Of a DNA stretch of 19,208 nt, positions 6,822 through 14,635 are shown in pieces. Source of the DNA: Flavobacterium psychrophilum (GTDB taxonomy: Bacteria; Bacteroidota; Bacteroidia; Flavobacteriales; Flavobacteriaceae). The notes under the pieces are model-generated. The model made no database searches and was not told the origin of the DNA. It worked only from the letters and a program-made list of their open reading frames with translations. The stretch spans positions 1-19,208 of the forward strand of contig DZAU01000043.1 of the NCBI GenBank assembly GCA_022729635.1. Direction: 5' to 3'. Every line of letters begins with the position of its first letter. The stretch's first letter is position 1. Both the position numbers and the translations under genes were made by a program.

Positions 6822-7889
6822 ATGGCACACAATATTAAACCAGGCGTAGCTACAGGAGATCAAGTACAAGAAATTTTTAATTATGCAAAAGAAAAAAGAT
6901 TTGCCCTTCCTGCGGTAAATGTAACTGGTTCAAACACTATAAACGGAGTTCTTGAAACCGCAGCAAAACTAAATGCACCCGTTATTATTCAATTTTCTAA
7001 TGGTGGAGCACAGTTTAATGCCGGAAAAGGACTTTCTAATGCAGGTGAAAAAGCCGCTATTGCCGGTGGAATTGCCGGAGCAAAACACATTCATACTCTT
7101 GCCGAAGCTTATGGCGCAACCGTAATTTTACACACTGACCACTGTGCAAAAAAATTATTACCTTGGATTGATGGTCTATTGGATGCTTCCGAAAAACATT
7201 TTGCCGAAACCGGAAAGCCATTATTCAGTTCTCACATGATCGATTTATCTGAAGAGCCTATCGAAGAAAATATTAAAATTTGTAGCGGTTATTTAGCTCG
7301 AATGAGCAAAATGGGAATGACATTAGAAATCGAACTTGGAATTACAGGTGGTGAAGAAGATGGCGTTGACAACTCTGATGTTGACAGTTCAAAATTATAC
7401 ACTCAACCTTCTGAAGTATCTTATGCTTACGAAGAATTATTAAAAGTGAGTCCAAGATTTACCATTGCAGCTTCTTTTGGAAACGTTCACGGCGTTTACA
7501 AACCCGGAAATGTAAAATTGACTCCAAAAATCCTGAAAAATTCCCAAGATTACGTTCAAAATAAATTCAATACCGGACACAATCCTGTTGATTTTGTTTT
7601 CCACGGTGGTTCAGGTTCTACATTAGAAGAAATCAGAGAAGGAATTAGTTACGGTGTTGTAAAAATGAATATTGATACTGACTTACAATTTGCATTTGCC
7701 GAAGGTATTCGTGACTTTATGGTAAACAACATTGATTATCTAAAAACTCAAATAGGAAATCCAACTGGTGCCGATGCTCCAAACAAAAAACATTACGACC
7801 CAAGAAAATGGTTGCGCGAAGGCGAAGTTACTTTCAATGCCAGACTTGAGCAAGCATTTGCCGATTTGAATAACGTAAACACACTGTAA
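6822..7889 (+). CDS. fbaA: Class II fructose-bisphosphate aldolase
   Basis: A 355-residue zinc-dependent aldolase that interconverts fructose 1,6-bisphosphate with dihydroxyacetone phosphate and glyceraldehyde 3-phosphate in glycolysis and gluconeogenesis. Length and sequence match the FbaA (class IIA) type. Visible active-site landmarks are HTDHC at 104-108 (catalytic D106, zinc ligand H107), ELGITGGEEDG with the metal-proximal glutamate, FGNVHGVYKPG carrying the second zinc histidine, FHGGSGS carrying the third, and the phosphate-binding VVKMNIDTD. The start MAHNIKPG was chosen because the 15 codons upstream begin inside the promoter box. Its downstream neighbour in the same direction is accD. 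Confidence 0.96.
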   Translation: MAHNIKPGVATGDQVQEIFNYAKEKRFALPAVNVTGSNTINGVLETAAKLNAPVIIQFSNGGAQFNAGKGLSNAGEKAAIAGGIAGAKHIHTLAEAYGATVILHTDHCAKKLLPWIDGLLDASEKHFAETGKPLFSSHMIDLSEEPIEENIKICSGYLARMSKMGMTLEIELGITGGEEDGVDNSDVDSSKLYTQPSEVSYAYEELLKVSPRFTIAASFGNVHGVYKPGNVKLTPKILKNSQDYVQNKFNTGHNPVDFVFHGGSGSTLEEIREGISYGVVKMNIDTDLQFAFAEGIRDFMVNNIDYLKTQIGNPTGADAPNKKHYDPRKWLREGEVTFNARLEQAFADLNNVNTL

Positions 7890-7999
7890 AGTACGAAGTA
7901 CAAAATACGAAGTACGAAGTAAAATAAAAATATTAATACGAATTTGGAAAAAGGAATTTACTTCCAACTTCCAACTTCCCTGTCTGCCGACAGGCAGGT
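7890..7999. repeat. Cluster of short tandem repeats and a GC-rich hairpin
   Basis: The fbaA-accD gap holds three kinds of repeat. Tandem units around TACGAAGT occupy 7890-7921. A period-7 array ACTTCCA occurs three times at 7960-7980 (the last copy imperfect). A GC-rich palindromic segment at 7979-7998 has the stem CCTGTC/GACAGG around TGCC, with a competing stem CTGCC/GGCAG. No -7 element is seen, so accD may be read through from fbaA or use an unrecognised promoter. The segment is repeat-derived rather than coding. Confidence 0.65.
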
Positions 8000-8015
8000 A
8001 ACTTCTAACTTAATT

Positions 8016-8870
8016 ATGGCTTGGTTTAAAAGAACAACAAAGGGAATTACAACGGCGACCGAAGACAAAATGGATATTCCAAAAGGACTTTGGTACAAAT
8101 CTCCAACTGGAAAAATTATTGATTCTGACGAATTAGCGCACAACTTATATGTGAGTCCGGAAGATGGGTTTCACGTAAGAATTGGCAGCAAGGAATATTT
8201 CGAAATATTGTTTGACAATAATGAATTCAAGGAATTAGATGCCAAAATGACTTCAAAAGATACCTTGAAATTCGTTGATACCAAAAAATATTCAGACCGA
8301 TTGAAAGACACAGTTACCAAAACCAAACTCAATGATGCGGTTCGTACAGCAGTAGGAAAATCAAAAGGAAAAGATTTAGTGGTTTGCTGTATGGATTTTG
8401 CCTTCATTGGAGGTTCTATAGGCGGAGTTGTGGGTGAAAAAATAGCTCGTGGAATAGATTATTCTATCAAAAACAATATTCCATTTGTAATGATTTCAAA
8501 ATCAGGTGGCGCCAGAATGATGGAAGCTGCTTATTCATTAATGCAATTAGCAAAAACATCTGCAAAACTAGCGCAATTAGCCGATGCACGAATTCCATAT
8601 ATATCGTTGTGTACAGACCCAACAACAGGCGGAACAACAGCTTCTTATGCAATGCTTGGCGACATCAACATTTCGGAACCTGGAGCATTGATAGGATTTG
8701 CAGGACCAAGAGTCGTAAAAGACACGACCGGAAAAGATTTGCCAGAAGGTTTTCAAACTGCCGAATTTGTTCTTGAACACGGCTTTCTGGATTTTATAAC
8801 CCCAAGAAAAGAATTGAAAGATACTATCAATTTGTATATCGATTTGATTCAGAATATTGATATTAGATAG
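8016..8870 (+). CDS. accD: Acetyl-CoA carboxylase carboxyltransferase subunit beta
   Basis: A 284-residue beta subunit of the carboxyltransferase that, with AccA, moves CO2 from biotin to acetyl-CoA to give malonyl-CoA, the first step of fatty acid synthesis. The family start MAWFKR and the crotonase-like core are clear: [15 protein letters not shown], the oxyanion and CoA site [10 protein letters not shown], and [16 protein letters not shown]. The zinc-ribbon positions at the N terminus are replaced: the two C-x-x-C pairs of the family read S29-P-T-G32 and S47-P-E-D50. The ATG at 8016 was chosen because the frame upstream runs through the tandem repeats. An ideal terminator follows. accA is not in the window. 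Confidence 0.95.
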   Translation: MAWFKRTTKGITTATEDKMDIPKGLWYKSPTGKIIDSDELAHNLYVSPEDGFHVRIGSKEYFEILFDNNEFKELDAKMTSKDTLKFVDTKKYSDRLKDTVTKTKLNDAVRTAVGKSKGKDLVVCCMDFAFIGGSIGGVVGEKIARGIDYSIKNNIPFVMISKSGGARMMEAAYSLMQLAKTSAKLAQLADARIPYISLCTDPTTGGTTASYAMLGDINISEPGALIGFAGPRVVKDTTGKDLPEGFQTAEFVLEHGFLDFITPRKELKDTINLYIDLIQNIDIR

Positions 8871-8892
8871 TTTTTTATTGCCACAAAGACAC

Positions 8893-8925
8893 AAAAACAC
8901 AAAGTGATTGCTTTGTGTTTTTTTT
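8893..8925 (+). terminator. Rho-independent terminator of accD
   Basis: A 12-bp perfect stem AAAAACACAAAG (8893-8904) / CTTTGTGTTTTT (8911-8922) with a 6-base loop, followed by a continuing T run to 8925. It lies 22 bases past the accD stop. The left arm is part of a CACAAAGACACAAAAACACAAAG-like low-complexity stretch starting at 8882. Confidence 0.85.
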
Positions 8926-8983
8926 ATATCTTTATTTTAAATTTTTGAAGATGAAAAAAGTAGTTATGGTTTGGCGTTAATTT

Positions 8984-9068
8984 ATTCTTACTATTTGTCA
9001 CGCTGGAGCGTCTAAATCAAATTGCTCTGAGACTCTGAGGCGCTTCCAGCGTGACAAATAGCAAGAAT
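8984..9068. repeat. 85-bp inverted-repeat element, possible REP/MITE-like unit
   Basis: Arms of 27 and 28 bases (8984-9010 and 9041-9068) are reverse complements except for one substitution and one extra base. The core arm is CTATTTGTCACGCTGGA plus GCG. The 30-base loop contains two near-copies of CTCTGAG (9024-9038 region). Nothing in it codes for protein. The length and symmetry fit a non-autonomous mobile or REP-like element; whether it recurs in the genome cannot be seen from one copy. Confidence 0.65.
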
Positions 9069-9101
9069 TAGCGATGATAATAAAAGTAAAGAGTACTTGA
9101 T

Positions 9102-9150
9102 GAGATTGCTTCCGCCACGGCGGACAAGTCGTTCCTCGCAATGACTTGTA
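9102..9150. repeat. Repeat-like segment with nested GC palindrome
   Basis: GAGATTGCTTC at 9102-9112 and GTCGTTCCTCGCAATGAC at 9128-9145 flank a perfect palindrome TCCGCC-AC-GGCGGA (9111-9124). ATTGC and GCAAT near the ends are complementary. The two flanks read like halves of a dispersed repeat that I recall from many Bacteroidetes genomes, with a second small palindrome inserted between them. Copy number must be checked in the whole genome. Confidence 0.5.
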
Positions 9151-9180
9151 CCAACTACAAACCACAAACTAAAAACTGTC

Positions 9181-9200
9181 ATTCCCGAGAAGTCGGGAAT
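9181..9200 (-). terminator. Hairpin terminator of the ABC permease gene
   Basis: A perfect stem ATTCCCGA/TCGGGAAT with a 4-base loop begins at the permease stop codon (sharing one base) and, on the minus strand, is followed by GACAG and TTTTT. It reads like a recruited dispersed repeat of the GTCATTCCCG type acting as a terminator. Confidence 0.6.
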
Positions 9201-10444
9201 TACATCCCAGTTCTAATCGCTTCTACAGGATCTAGTTTTGAGGCTGAAATAGCTGGAAGAATTCCGGAAATTAACCCTATAAATGCGGCTAATCCTGTTC
9301 CCAACATAATATTGCCAATTCCTAAAACGAATTCAAAATCTAGTGCTTTGGTCAAAATCATTGCGATAATCCAAACCATCAACAAACCAATAATTCCTCC
9401 AATTACCGAAAGAATAATGGCTTCAAACAAAAACTGAAATAAAATAAATCTGTTTTTGGCACCAAGCGATTTCTGAATTCCTATTAAGTTGGTTCTTTCT
9501 TTTACTGATACAAACATAATATTTGCAATGCCAAAACCGCCCACAAGAAGCGAAAATCCACTAATCATCCAGCCTACCATATTCATTTGAGAAATAATTC
9601 CTTCGATAAAGTCTGTGAATCCTGAAAAAACATTAATAAAAAAATTATCGATTTCGCCCGCTTTTACGCCTCTAAAACTTCTTAATTTTTGAGAAATTTC
9701 AGCCTTAAAAGCTCCCATATCGACTCCTTTTTCAGGTTTTATGATAATAACATTCACTAACGCCTTATTGTTGTCGCCATATCTTTGTCTAACAAAATTT
9801 ACGGGAATAATAGCCGAGTTATCATTTCCGTCACCTAACCCTCCTTCTTTTTTTAAAACCCCGATAACGGTAAATTTCTGTCCGTACAAACGTATCTTTT
9901 TGCCAATAGGTTCTGCGTCTTCAAATAAAGAATTGGCAATTTCATATCCAATAACCACAACCGGAACTGCAGAATTAGCTTCGGATTCCGTATAAAATCT
10001 TCCTTCCTTGAATTCTAATCCCTGAATATCTATAAACTCGTGCGAAACCGGAACCACATTGACATCGCTCACTGTTTTTGATTCGTATTTTACAGATTCT
10101 CTTTTGGTGAATATTTGGTAACCCATTTGCTCAGCATCGGTCAAAGTTCCTTTTAGAAAAATATATTCATCATATTTTACATCGGGAAACTGTTCTCTTT
10201 TCCATTGCGGAATATCCGATGGACCAAAAGACCTGTTCATTAAATAAATGGTGTTTTTATCCAAAGCACTCAAATCTTTAGTGATTTTCCTGTTTAAAGA
10301 ATCGACGGCGGCAAGCACTGCAATAATCGAAAAAATTCCAATAGTAACTCCAAGCAACGACAAAAGAGTACGCAGTTTATTGTTTCGCAAAGCATTCATT
10401 GCAAAACGGAAACTCTCGGACAACAGTCTAAAATAAACCAGCAT
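9200..10444 (-). CDS. ABC transporter permease, MacB/FtsX family
   Basis: A 414-residue permease of the type VII (MacB/LolC/FtsX) ABC family. The first transmembrane helix is at about 27-47 (LLSLLGVTIGIFSIIAVLAAV) after a cytoplasmic N-terminal helix. A large periplasmic MacB_PCD domain follows (about 48-280, including VVPVSHEFIDIQGLEFKEGR and PVVVIGYEIANSLF). A C-terminal FtsX domain has three helices, with the family stretch MFVSVKERTNLIGIQKSLGA and the ending LDPVEAIRTGM. Such proteins use ATP hydrolysis mechanically to export peptides, lipoproteins or drugs; the ATPase and periplasmic adaptor are not adjacent, so the substrate is unknown. The start MLVYFRLL at 10444 is preferred over an ATG 33 bases upstream because family members begin here. 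Confidence 0.88.
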   Translation of the reverse strand: MLVYFRLLSESFRFAMNALRNNKLRTLLSLLGVTIGIFSIIAVLAAVDSLNRKITKDLSALDKNTIYLMNRSFGPSDIPQWKREQFPDVKYDEYIFLKGTLTDAEQMGYQIFTKRESVKYESKTVSDVNVVPVSHEFIDIQGLEFKEGRFYTESEANSAVPVVVIGYEIANSLFEDAEPIGKKIRLYGQKFTVIGVLKKEGGLGDGNDNSAIIPVNFVRQRYGDNNKALVNVIIIKPEKGVDMGAFKAEISQKLRSFRGVKAGEIDNFFINVFSGFTDFIEGIISQMNMVGWMISGFSLLVGGFGIANIMFVSVKERTNLIGIQKSLGAKNRFILFQFLFEAIILSVIGGIIGLLMVWIIAMILTKALDFEFVLGIGNIMLGTGLAAFIGLISGILPAISASKLDPVEAIRTGM

Positions 10445-10500
10445 AAAATTTTGATTTGTGTTAGGGTAAAATTCCATAAATTTTATTCAAAAACCTAATA

Positions 10501-10531
10501 AAAAATTACTGCCTTATTGGTAGCAATTTTT
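10501..10531. terminator. Intergenic hairpin between divergent permease and purH
   Basis: AAAAATT (10501-10507) pairs with AATTTTT (10525-10531), and CTGCC (10509-10513) pairs with GGTAG (10519-10523) through one G-T wobble. One mismatch separates the two stems, and the loop is TTATT. It has the form of a terminator for either strand, yet it lies upstream of both neighbours. It could be a leftover terminator or an insulator or operator. Confidence 0.4.
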
Positions 10532-10554
10532 AAAATAGTGTTACACAAATACAT

Positions 10555-10585
10555 TTGAATTTTAAATGCAAAAAAACTACTTTTG
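10555..10585 (+). promoter_or_regulatory. purH promoter
   Basis: TTG at 10555-10557 and TACTTTTG at 10578-10585 match both Bacteroidetes promoter elements (-33 TTG, -7 TAnnTTTG) with a 20-base spacer, the best-formed promoter in the window. It puts the transcript start just before the ATG at 10609 and excludes an in-frame ATG at 10555. Confidence 0.75.
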
Positions 10586-10608
10586 CGCCACAACATTATA
10601 ACTACACA

Positions 10609-12168
10609 ATGAACACAACAAAAACAACCCGAGGCCAAAGACCGAACGGAGCAAAGCTAATTAAATCGGCATTAATTTCAGTCTTTTCAAAAGAAGGTCT
10701 AGTACCAATTATACAAAAATTACACGAGCAAAATGTCGTTTTTTACTCGACTGGAGGTACCGAAGAATTCATCAAAAACCTTGGCATTCCCGTGATTCCG
10801 GTTGAAGATGTTACTTCTTATCCATCCATCCTTGGCGGAAGAGTAAAAACCCTGCACCCAAAAGTTTTTGGTGGAATCTTGAATCGTCAGGACAACGAAA
10901 CAGATGTTCAGCAAATGCAGGAATACAACATTCCACAAATCGATTTGGTAATTGTTGACTTGTATCCTTTCGAAAAAACAGTTGCTTCTGGAGCCTCTGA
11001 AAGTAACATTATCGAAAAAATAGATATTGGAGGAATTTCCTTGATTCGGGCTGCGGCAAAAAACTTTAAAGATACTGTAATAGTTCCTTCAGTTGCTGAA
11101 TATAGTTTGCTTTTGGATTTAATTACCAATCAAAATGGTGCAACAACACTAGAAAACAGAAGATTGTTTGCCACAAAAGCATTTCACGTTTCTTCACATT
11201 ACGACACAGCAATTTTTAATTATTTCAACACTGACGAAACTATTTTCAAAACCAGTATTGCTGACGGTCAAATCTTGAGATACGGCGAAAATCCGCATCA
11301 GAAAGGATTTTTCTTTGGTGATTTTGATGCAATGTTCCGGAAACTTCACGGAAAAGAATTGTCATACAATAATTTATTGGATGTTGATGCAGCGGTAAAT
11401 TTGATTGCTGAATTCAAAAATAACGAACCAACTTTTGCCATCTTAAAACACAATAACGCATGCGGACTAGCAACAAGAAACACGATTTGCGAAGCTTATC
11501 TTGATGCTTTGGCTTGTGATCCAACCTCAGCTTTTGGTGGTGTTTTGATTGCAAATACAAAAATTGATGTAGCCACTGCAACTGAAATCAACAAATTATT
11601 CTGTGAAGTTGTCATCGCTCCAAGTTATGACGAAGCTGCCATTGCCATTTTACAGGAAAAGAAAAACCGAATTATATTAGTTCAAAACGAAGTAGCATTA
11701 CCGCAAAAACAAATTAGAACTTGCCTGAATGGAATTTTGGTTCAAGAAAAAAACGCAAAAACCGATACTATTTCCGACTTAAAAACCGTTACACTTACAT
11801 CGCCAACAGCTCAAGAAGTGGAAGATTTACTGTTTGCATCAAAAATTTGCAAAAACACCAAATCAAACACGATAGTTTTTGCTAAAAATAAAACATTGAT
11901 TTCGTCAGGAACAGGGCAAACATCAAGAGTAGATGCCTTGTTGCAAGCTATTGAAAAAGCAAAAACTTTTGGATTTAGTTTAGAAGGAGCTTCTATGGCA
12001 AGTGATGCTTTTTTCCCTTTTCCGGATTGTGTTGAAATTGCAAAGAATGCTGGAATAACAGCCGTAATTCAGCCTGGAGGTTCGATAAAAGACCAATTAA
12101 GCATTGATTATTGCAATGAAAATAAAGTTGCAATGGTATTTACAGGAACACGTCATTTCAAACATTAA
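10609..12168 (+). CDS. purH: Bifunctional AICAR transformylase / IMP cyclohydrolase
   Basis: A 519-residue enzyme for the last two steps of de novo IMP synthesis: formylation of AICAR with 10-formyl-tetrahydrofolate, then ring closure. The N-terminal MGS-like IMP cyclohydrolase domain spans about 15-200 (STGGTEEFI, YPSILGGRVKTLHPK, DLYPFEKT, GGISLIRAAAKN). The AICAR transformylase domain follows (LRYGENPHQK, KHNNACGLA with the catalytic Lys-His pair, DPTSAFGG, SDAFFPFPD, the end TGTRHFKH). Start: ATG at 10609 behind a well-formed promoter. The N terminus reads MNTTKTTRGQRPNGAKLIKS, where I would expect roughly MNTTKTIKS, so about eleven residues look inserted. It precedes mreB, which has its own -7 element. 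Confidence 0.95.
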   Translation: MNTTKTTRGQRPNGAKLIKSALISVFSKEGLVPIIQKLHEQNVVFYSTGGTEEFIKNLGIPVIPVEDVTSYPSILGGRVKTLHPKVFGGILNRQDNETDVQQMQEYNIPQIDLVIVDLYPFEKTVASGASESNIIEKIDIGGISLIRAAAKNFKDTVIVPSVAEYSLLLDLITNQNGATTLENRRLFATKAFHVSSHYDTAIFNYFNTDETIFKTSIADGQILRYGENPHQKGFFFGDFDAMFRKLHGKELSYNNLLDVDAAVNLIAEFKNNEPTFAILKHNNACGLATRNTICEAYLDALACDPTSAFGGVLIANTKIDVATATEINKLFCEVVIAPSYDEAAIAILQEKKNRIILVQNEVALPQKQIRTCLNGILVQEKNAKTDTISDLKTVTLTSPTAQEVEDLLFASKICKNTKSNTIVFAKNKTLISSGTGQTSRVDALLQAIEKAKTFGFSLEGASMASDAFFPFPDCVEIAKNAGITAVIQPGGSIKDQLSIDYCNENKVAMVFTGTRHFKH

Positions 12169-12174
12169 TTTGTT

Positions 12175-12182
12175 TAGCTTTG
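12175..12182 (+). promoter_or_regulatory. -7 element for the mre/rod cluster
   Basis: TAGCTTTG matches TAnnTTTG exactly, 6 bases past the purH stop and 40 bases before the mreB ATG. No TTG at the normal -33 distance is visible. No terminator is seen between purH and mreB, so read-through may also feed the cluster. Confidence 0.5.
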
Positions 12183-12222
12183 TACATTGTTTTTTTATAA
12201 ATTTTTATACCCACTAAAACTT

Positions 12223-13251
12223 ATGGGATTTTTTGATTTCATGACCGAGGATATTGCGATAGACCTTGGCACCGCAAACACTCTAATCATTCATAATGAT
12301 AAAGTTGTCATTGACAGTCCGTCGATAGTTGCTCGAGATAGAGTAACTGGAAAAATCATTGCTGTTGGCAAAGAAGCCAATATGATGCAAGGTAAAACCC
12401 ATGAAAATATTAAAACGATAAGACCCTTAAAAGATGGTGTAATTGCAGATTTTGATGCTTCCGAAAAAATGATAAGCATGCTTATAAAAAGCATTCCCGC
12501 TTTGAAAAAAAGAATGTTTACCCCGGCTTTGAGAATGGTCGTTTGTATTCCATCTGGAATTACTGAAGTAGAAATGAGAGCAGTAAAAGAATCGTGCGAA
12601 AGAGTAAATGGTAAAGAAGTTTATTTGATACACGAACCTATGGCTGCAGCAATTGGTATTGGTATTGACATTATGCAGCCAAAAGGAAATATGATTGTTG
12701 ATATTGGTGGTGGAACAACTGAAATCGCTGTAATCGCTTTGGGCGGAATTGTTTGCGACAAATCGGTTAAAATTGCCGGTGATGTTTTTACCAATGATAT
12801 CGTGTATTATATGCGTACCCAACACAACCTTTTTGTTGGAGAAAGTACTGCCGAAAAAATAAAAATTCAAGTTGGTGCAGCAATCGAAGATTTAGAAACA
12901 CCTCCAGAAGATATGTCAGTTCAAGGTAGAGATTTACTTACCGGAAAACCAAAACAAGTATCGGTTTCTTACCGAGAAATTGCCAAAGCATTAGACAAAT
13001 CGATTCAACGAGTGGAAGATGCCGTAATGGAAACTTTGTCTCAAACACCACCAGAGTTGGCTGCGGATATTTATAATACAGGGATTTATCTTGCCGGTGG
13101 AGGATCGATGTTGAGAGGACTTGACAAACGAATTTCCCAAAAAACAGACTTACCTGTTTATATCGCCGAAGATCCTTTGAGAGCCGTGGTTCGTGGAACA
13201 GGAATGGCACTTAAAAATCTTACTAGATTTAAAAGCGTTTTGATTAAATAG
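12223..13251 (+). CDS. mreB: Rod shape-determining protein MreB (bacterial actin)
   Basis: A 342-residue actin-fold ATPase that forms short membrane-bound filaments and steers the elongasome. The phosphate-binding loops and adenosine motif are present: DLGTANT at 14-20, VDIGGGTTEIAVI, and LAGGGSMLRGLD near the C terminus. The HEPMAAAIG segment of the family is also clear. The amphipathic N terminus MGFFDFM fits membrane contact. The ATG at 12223 gives the normal family N terminus; a frame extended to 12187 starts in the leader. It is the first gene of mreB-mreC-mreD-mrdA-rodA. Confidence 0.97.
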   Translation: MGFFDFMTEDIAIDLGTANTLIIHNDKVVIDSPSIVARDRVTGKIIAVGKEANMMQGKTHENIKTIRPLKDGVIADFDASEKMISMLIKSIPALKKRMFTPALRMVVCIPSGITEVEMRAVKESCERVNGKEVYLIHEPMAAAIGIGIDIMQPKGNMIVDIGGGTTEIAVIALGGIVCDKSVKIAGDVFTNDIVYYMRTQHNLFVGESTAEKIKIQVGAAIEDLETPPEDMSVQGRDLLTGKPKQVSVSYREIAKALDKSIQRVEDAVMETLSQTPPELAADIYNTGIYLAGGGSMLRGLDKRISQKTDLPVYIAEDPLRAVVRGTGMALKNLTRFKSVLIK

Positions 13252-13311
13252 AAAAATGTTTTGTTTATAAGTGATCGGTTAAATTTACAACATACATTAT
13301 ACAGCTAAAAA

Positions 13312-14136
13312 ATGCAGCAAATATTTAATTTTATTTATAAAAACAGTAATCGATTGCTGTTTTTGCTGCTTTTGGGGATTTCATTATTTCTCGCCATCCA
13401 ATCCCATTCTTATCATCGAAGTAAGGTTATAAGTTCGGCCAATTTTTTGAGTGGCGGAGTTTATGAAAGAATCAATAATGTTCGTGAATATTTTAATTTA
13501 AGAACACAAAACGATGCGCTTGCCCAAGAAAACGCAAAGTTGAGAAGCCTTCTTTTTAATATAAAAGATACTGCTTCAATCCAAAAACTAGACAGTATAA
13601 AAGGATTGCATCCTAATGGTATTATAGTTTCAAAAGTAATTCACAACACTTTCAATACACACGAAAATTATTTGACCTTGAATTCTGGAAGTCTTCAAGG
13701 CGTGAAACCAGATATGGGTGTAATTAATAGTATGGGAATTGTAGGGATAATTGATAACACCTCAGATAACTATTCGACGGTAATAAGTATTTTGAACATC
13801 AAATCCCAAATAAACGCCAAACTAAAAAAATCAGATCATTTTGGTTCTTTGACTTGGAATGGAAAAAGTACCGGTTTTGTACAATTGACAGATGTTCCCA
13901 GATTAGCATCTATAAGAAAAGGAGATACCATTGTAACAGGCGGACAATCGGTTATATTTCCTGAAAACATCAATATTGGAACGATTGACAAAATAGAAAT
14001 AGACAATCAAACCCATTATTATACTATACAGGTAAAATTGTTTAATGATATGACTAATTTAGGTCACGTTTATATTCTTAAAAGTAAAAATCGGGAAGAA
14101 ATTATTAATTTAGAAAAGGGAGAAAAAAATGAATAG
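13312..14136 (+). CDS. mreC: Rod shape-determining protein MreC
   Basis: A 274-residue periplasmic scaffold protein that links MreB and MreD to PBP2 and RodA. It has a short cytoplasmic N terminus, one transmembrane helix at about 14-30 (RLLFLLLLGISLFLAIQ), a coiled coil at about 55-85 (NDALAQENAKLRSLL), and a double beta-barrel MreC domain from about 100 to 260 (ending with TIGTIDKIEI and MTNLGHVYI). The 60-base gap after mreB contains TTG at 13261 and TAAATTTA at 13280-13287, a weak promoter-like pair. The last 8 bases overlap mreD. Confidence 0.93.
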   Translation: MQQIFNFIYKNSNRLLFLLLLGISLFLAIQSHSYHRSKVISSANFLSGGVYERINNVREYFNLRTQNDALAQENAKLRSLLFNIKDTASIQKLDSIKGLHPNGIIVSKVIHNTFNTHENYLTLNSGSLQGVKPDMGVINSMGIVGIIDNTSDNYSTVISILNIKSQINAKLKKSDHFGSLTWNGKSTGFVQLTDVPRLASIRKGDTIVTGGQSVIFPENINIGTIDKIEIDNQTHYYTIQVKLFNDMTNLGHVYILKSKNREEIINLEKGEKNE

Positions 14137-14635
14137 CGCTTTATTCGTCAATATTTTTCGTTTCATACTGCTATTGGCAGTCCAAATTATTATTTTCAAT
14201 AACATGAACTTTTTGGGTTATATCAGTCCTTTTCCCTACATCCTTTTTATAATATTATATCCCGTAAACAGTAATAAATCCGGGCTATTGGTTGCCAGTT
14301 TCTTTCTTGGGCTTATTATGGATATGTTCAGCAACTCGGGTGGAATTCACACTACAGCCTGTTTAATATTGGCTTATTACAGACCCTATTTATTTAAGTT
14401 TTCGTTTGGTTTGAGTTATGAATACCAAACTGTAAGATTGAATGCCGAGCTAACTCCCGAAAGATTTTCGTTTATATTACTTTCGGTATTAATTCATCAT
14501 TTTGTTTTATTCACTTTAGAAGCTTTTAAATTCAGCTTTATCTTAGACATTTTCCTTCGAACCATATTGAGTACTGTTTTTACCATTATTATCTGCATCA
14601 TCATAATATATCTTATTAAGCCGAATAGAAGATGA
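14129..14635 (+). CDS. mreD: Rod shape-determining protein MreD
   Basis: A 168-residue, very hydrophobic inner membrane protein of the elongasome. About five transmembrane segments are visible (for example RFILLLAVQIIIFN, YILFIILYP, LLVASFFLGLIMDMF, FILLSVLIHHFVLF, ILSTVFTIIICIIIIYLI). The LGLIMDMFSNSGGIH stretch matches the conserved MreD core. Its ATG lies inside the end of mreC (8-base overlap) behind the purine-rich GGGAGAAAAAA, one of the few Shine-Dalgarno-like sites here. Its stop overlaps the mrdA start by 4 bases (ATGA), so the three genes are translationally coupled. Confidence 0.93.
   Translation: MNSALFVNIFRFILLLAVQIIIFNNMNFLGYISPFPYILFIILYPVNSNKSGLLVASFFLGLIMDMFSNSGGIHTTACLILAYYRPYLFKFSFGLSYEYQTVRLNAELTPERFSFILLSVLIHHFVLFTLEAFKFSFILDIFLRTILSTVFTIIICIIIIYLIKPNRR

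Noticed and set aside
8984..9200. CRISPR array or insertion sequence
   Set aside because: The hairpin units are different from one another, with no regular spacers, and no transposase frame is present.
9141..9437. 98-codon plus-strand frame overlapping the permease 3' end
   Set aside because: It starts in the repeat mosaic and continues antisense to the conserved C terminus of the permease; no independent support.
10555..10608. Longer PurH start at 10555
   Set aside because: The codons would span the TTG and TAnnTTTG promoter elements, so the ATG at 10609 is the start.
12427..12870. 147-codon open frame on the minus strand opposite mreB
   Set aside because: It lies fully inside mreB, its product is rich in Asn, Ser, Phe and His as expected from antisense reading, and it has no family resemblance.
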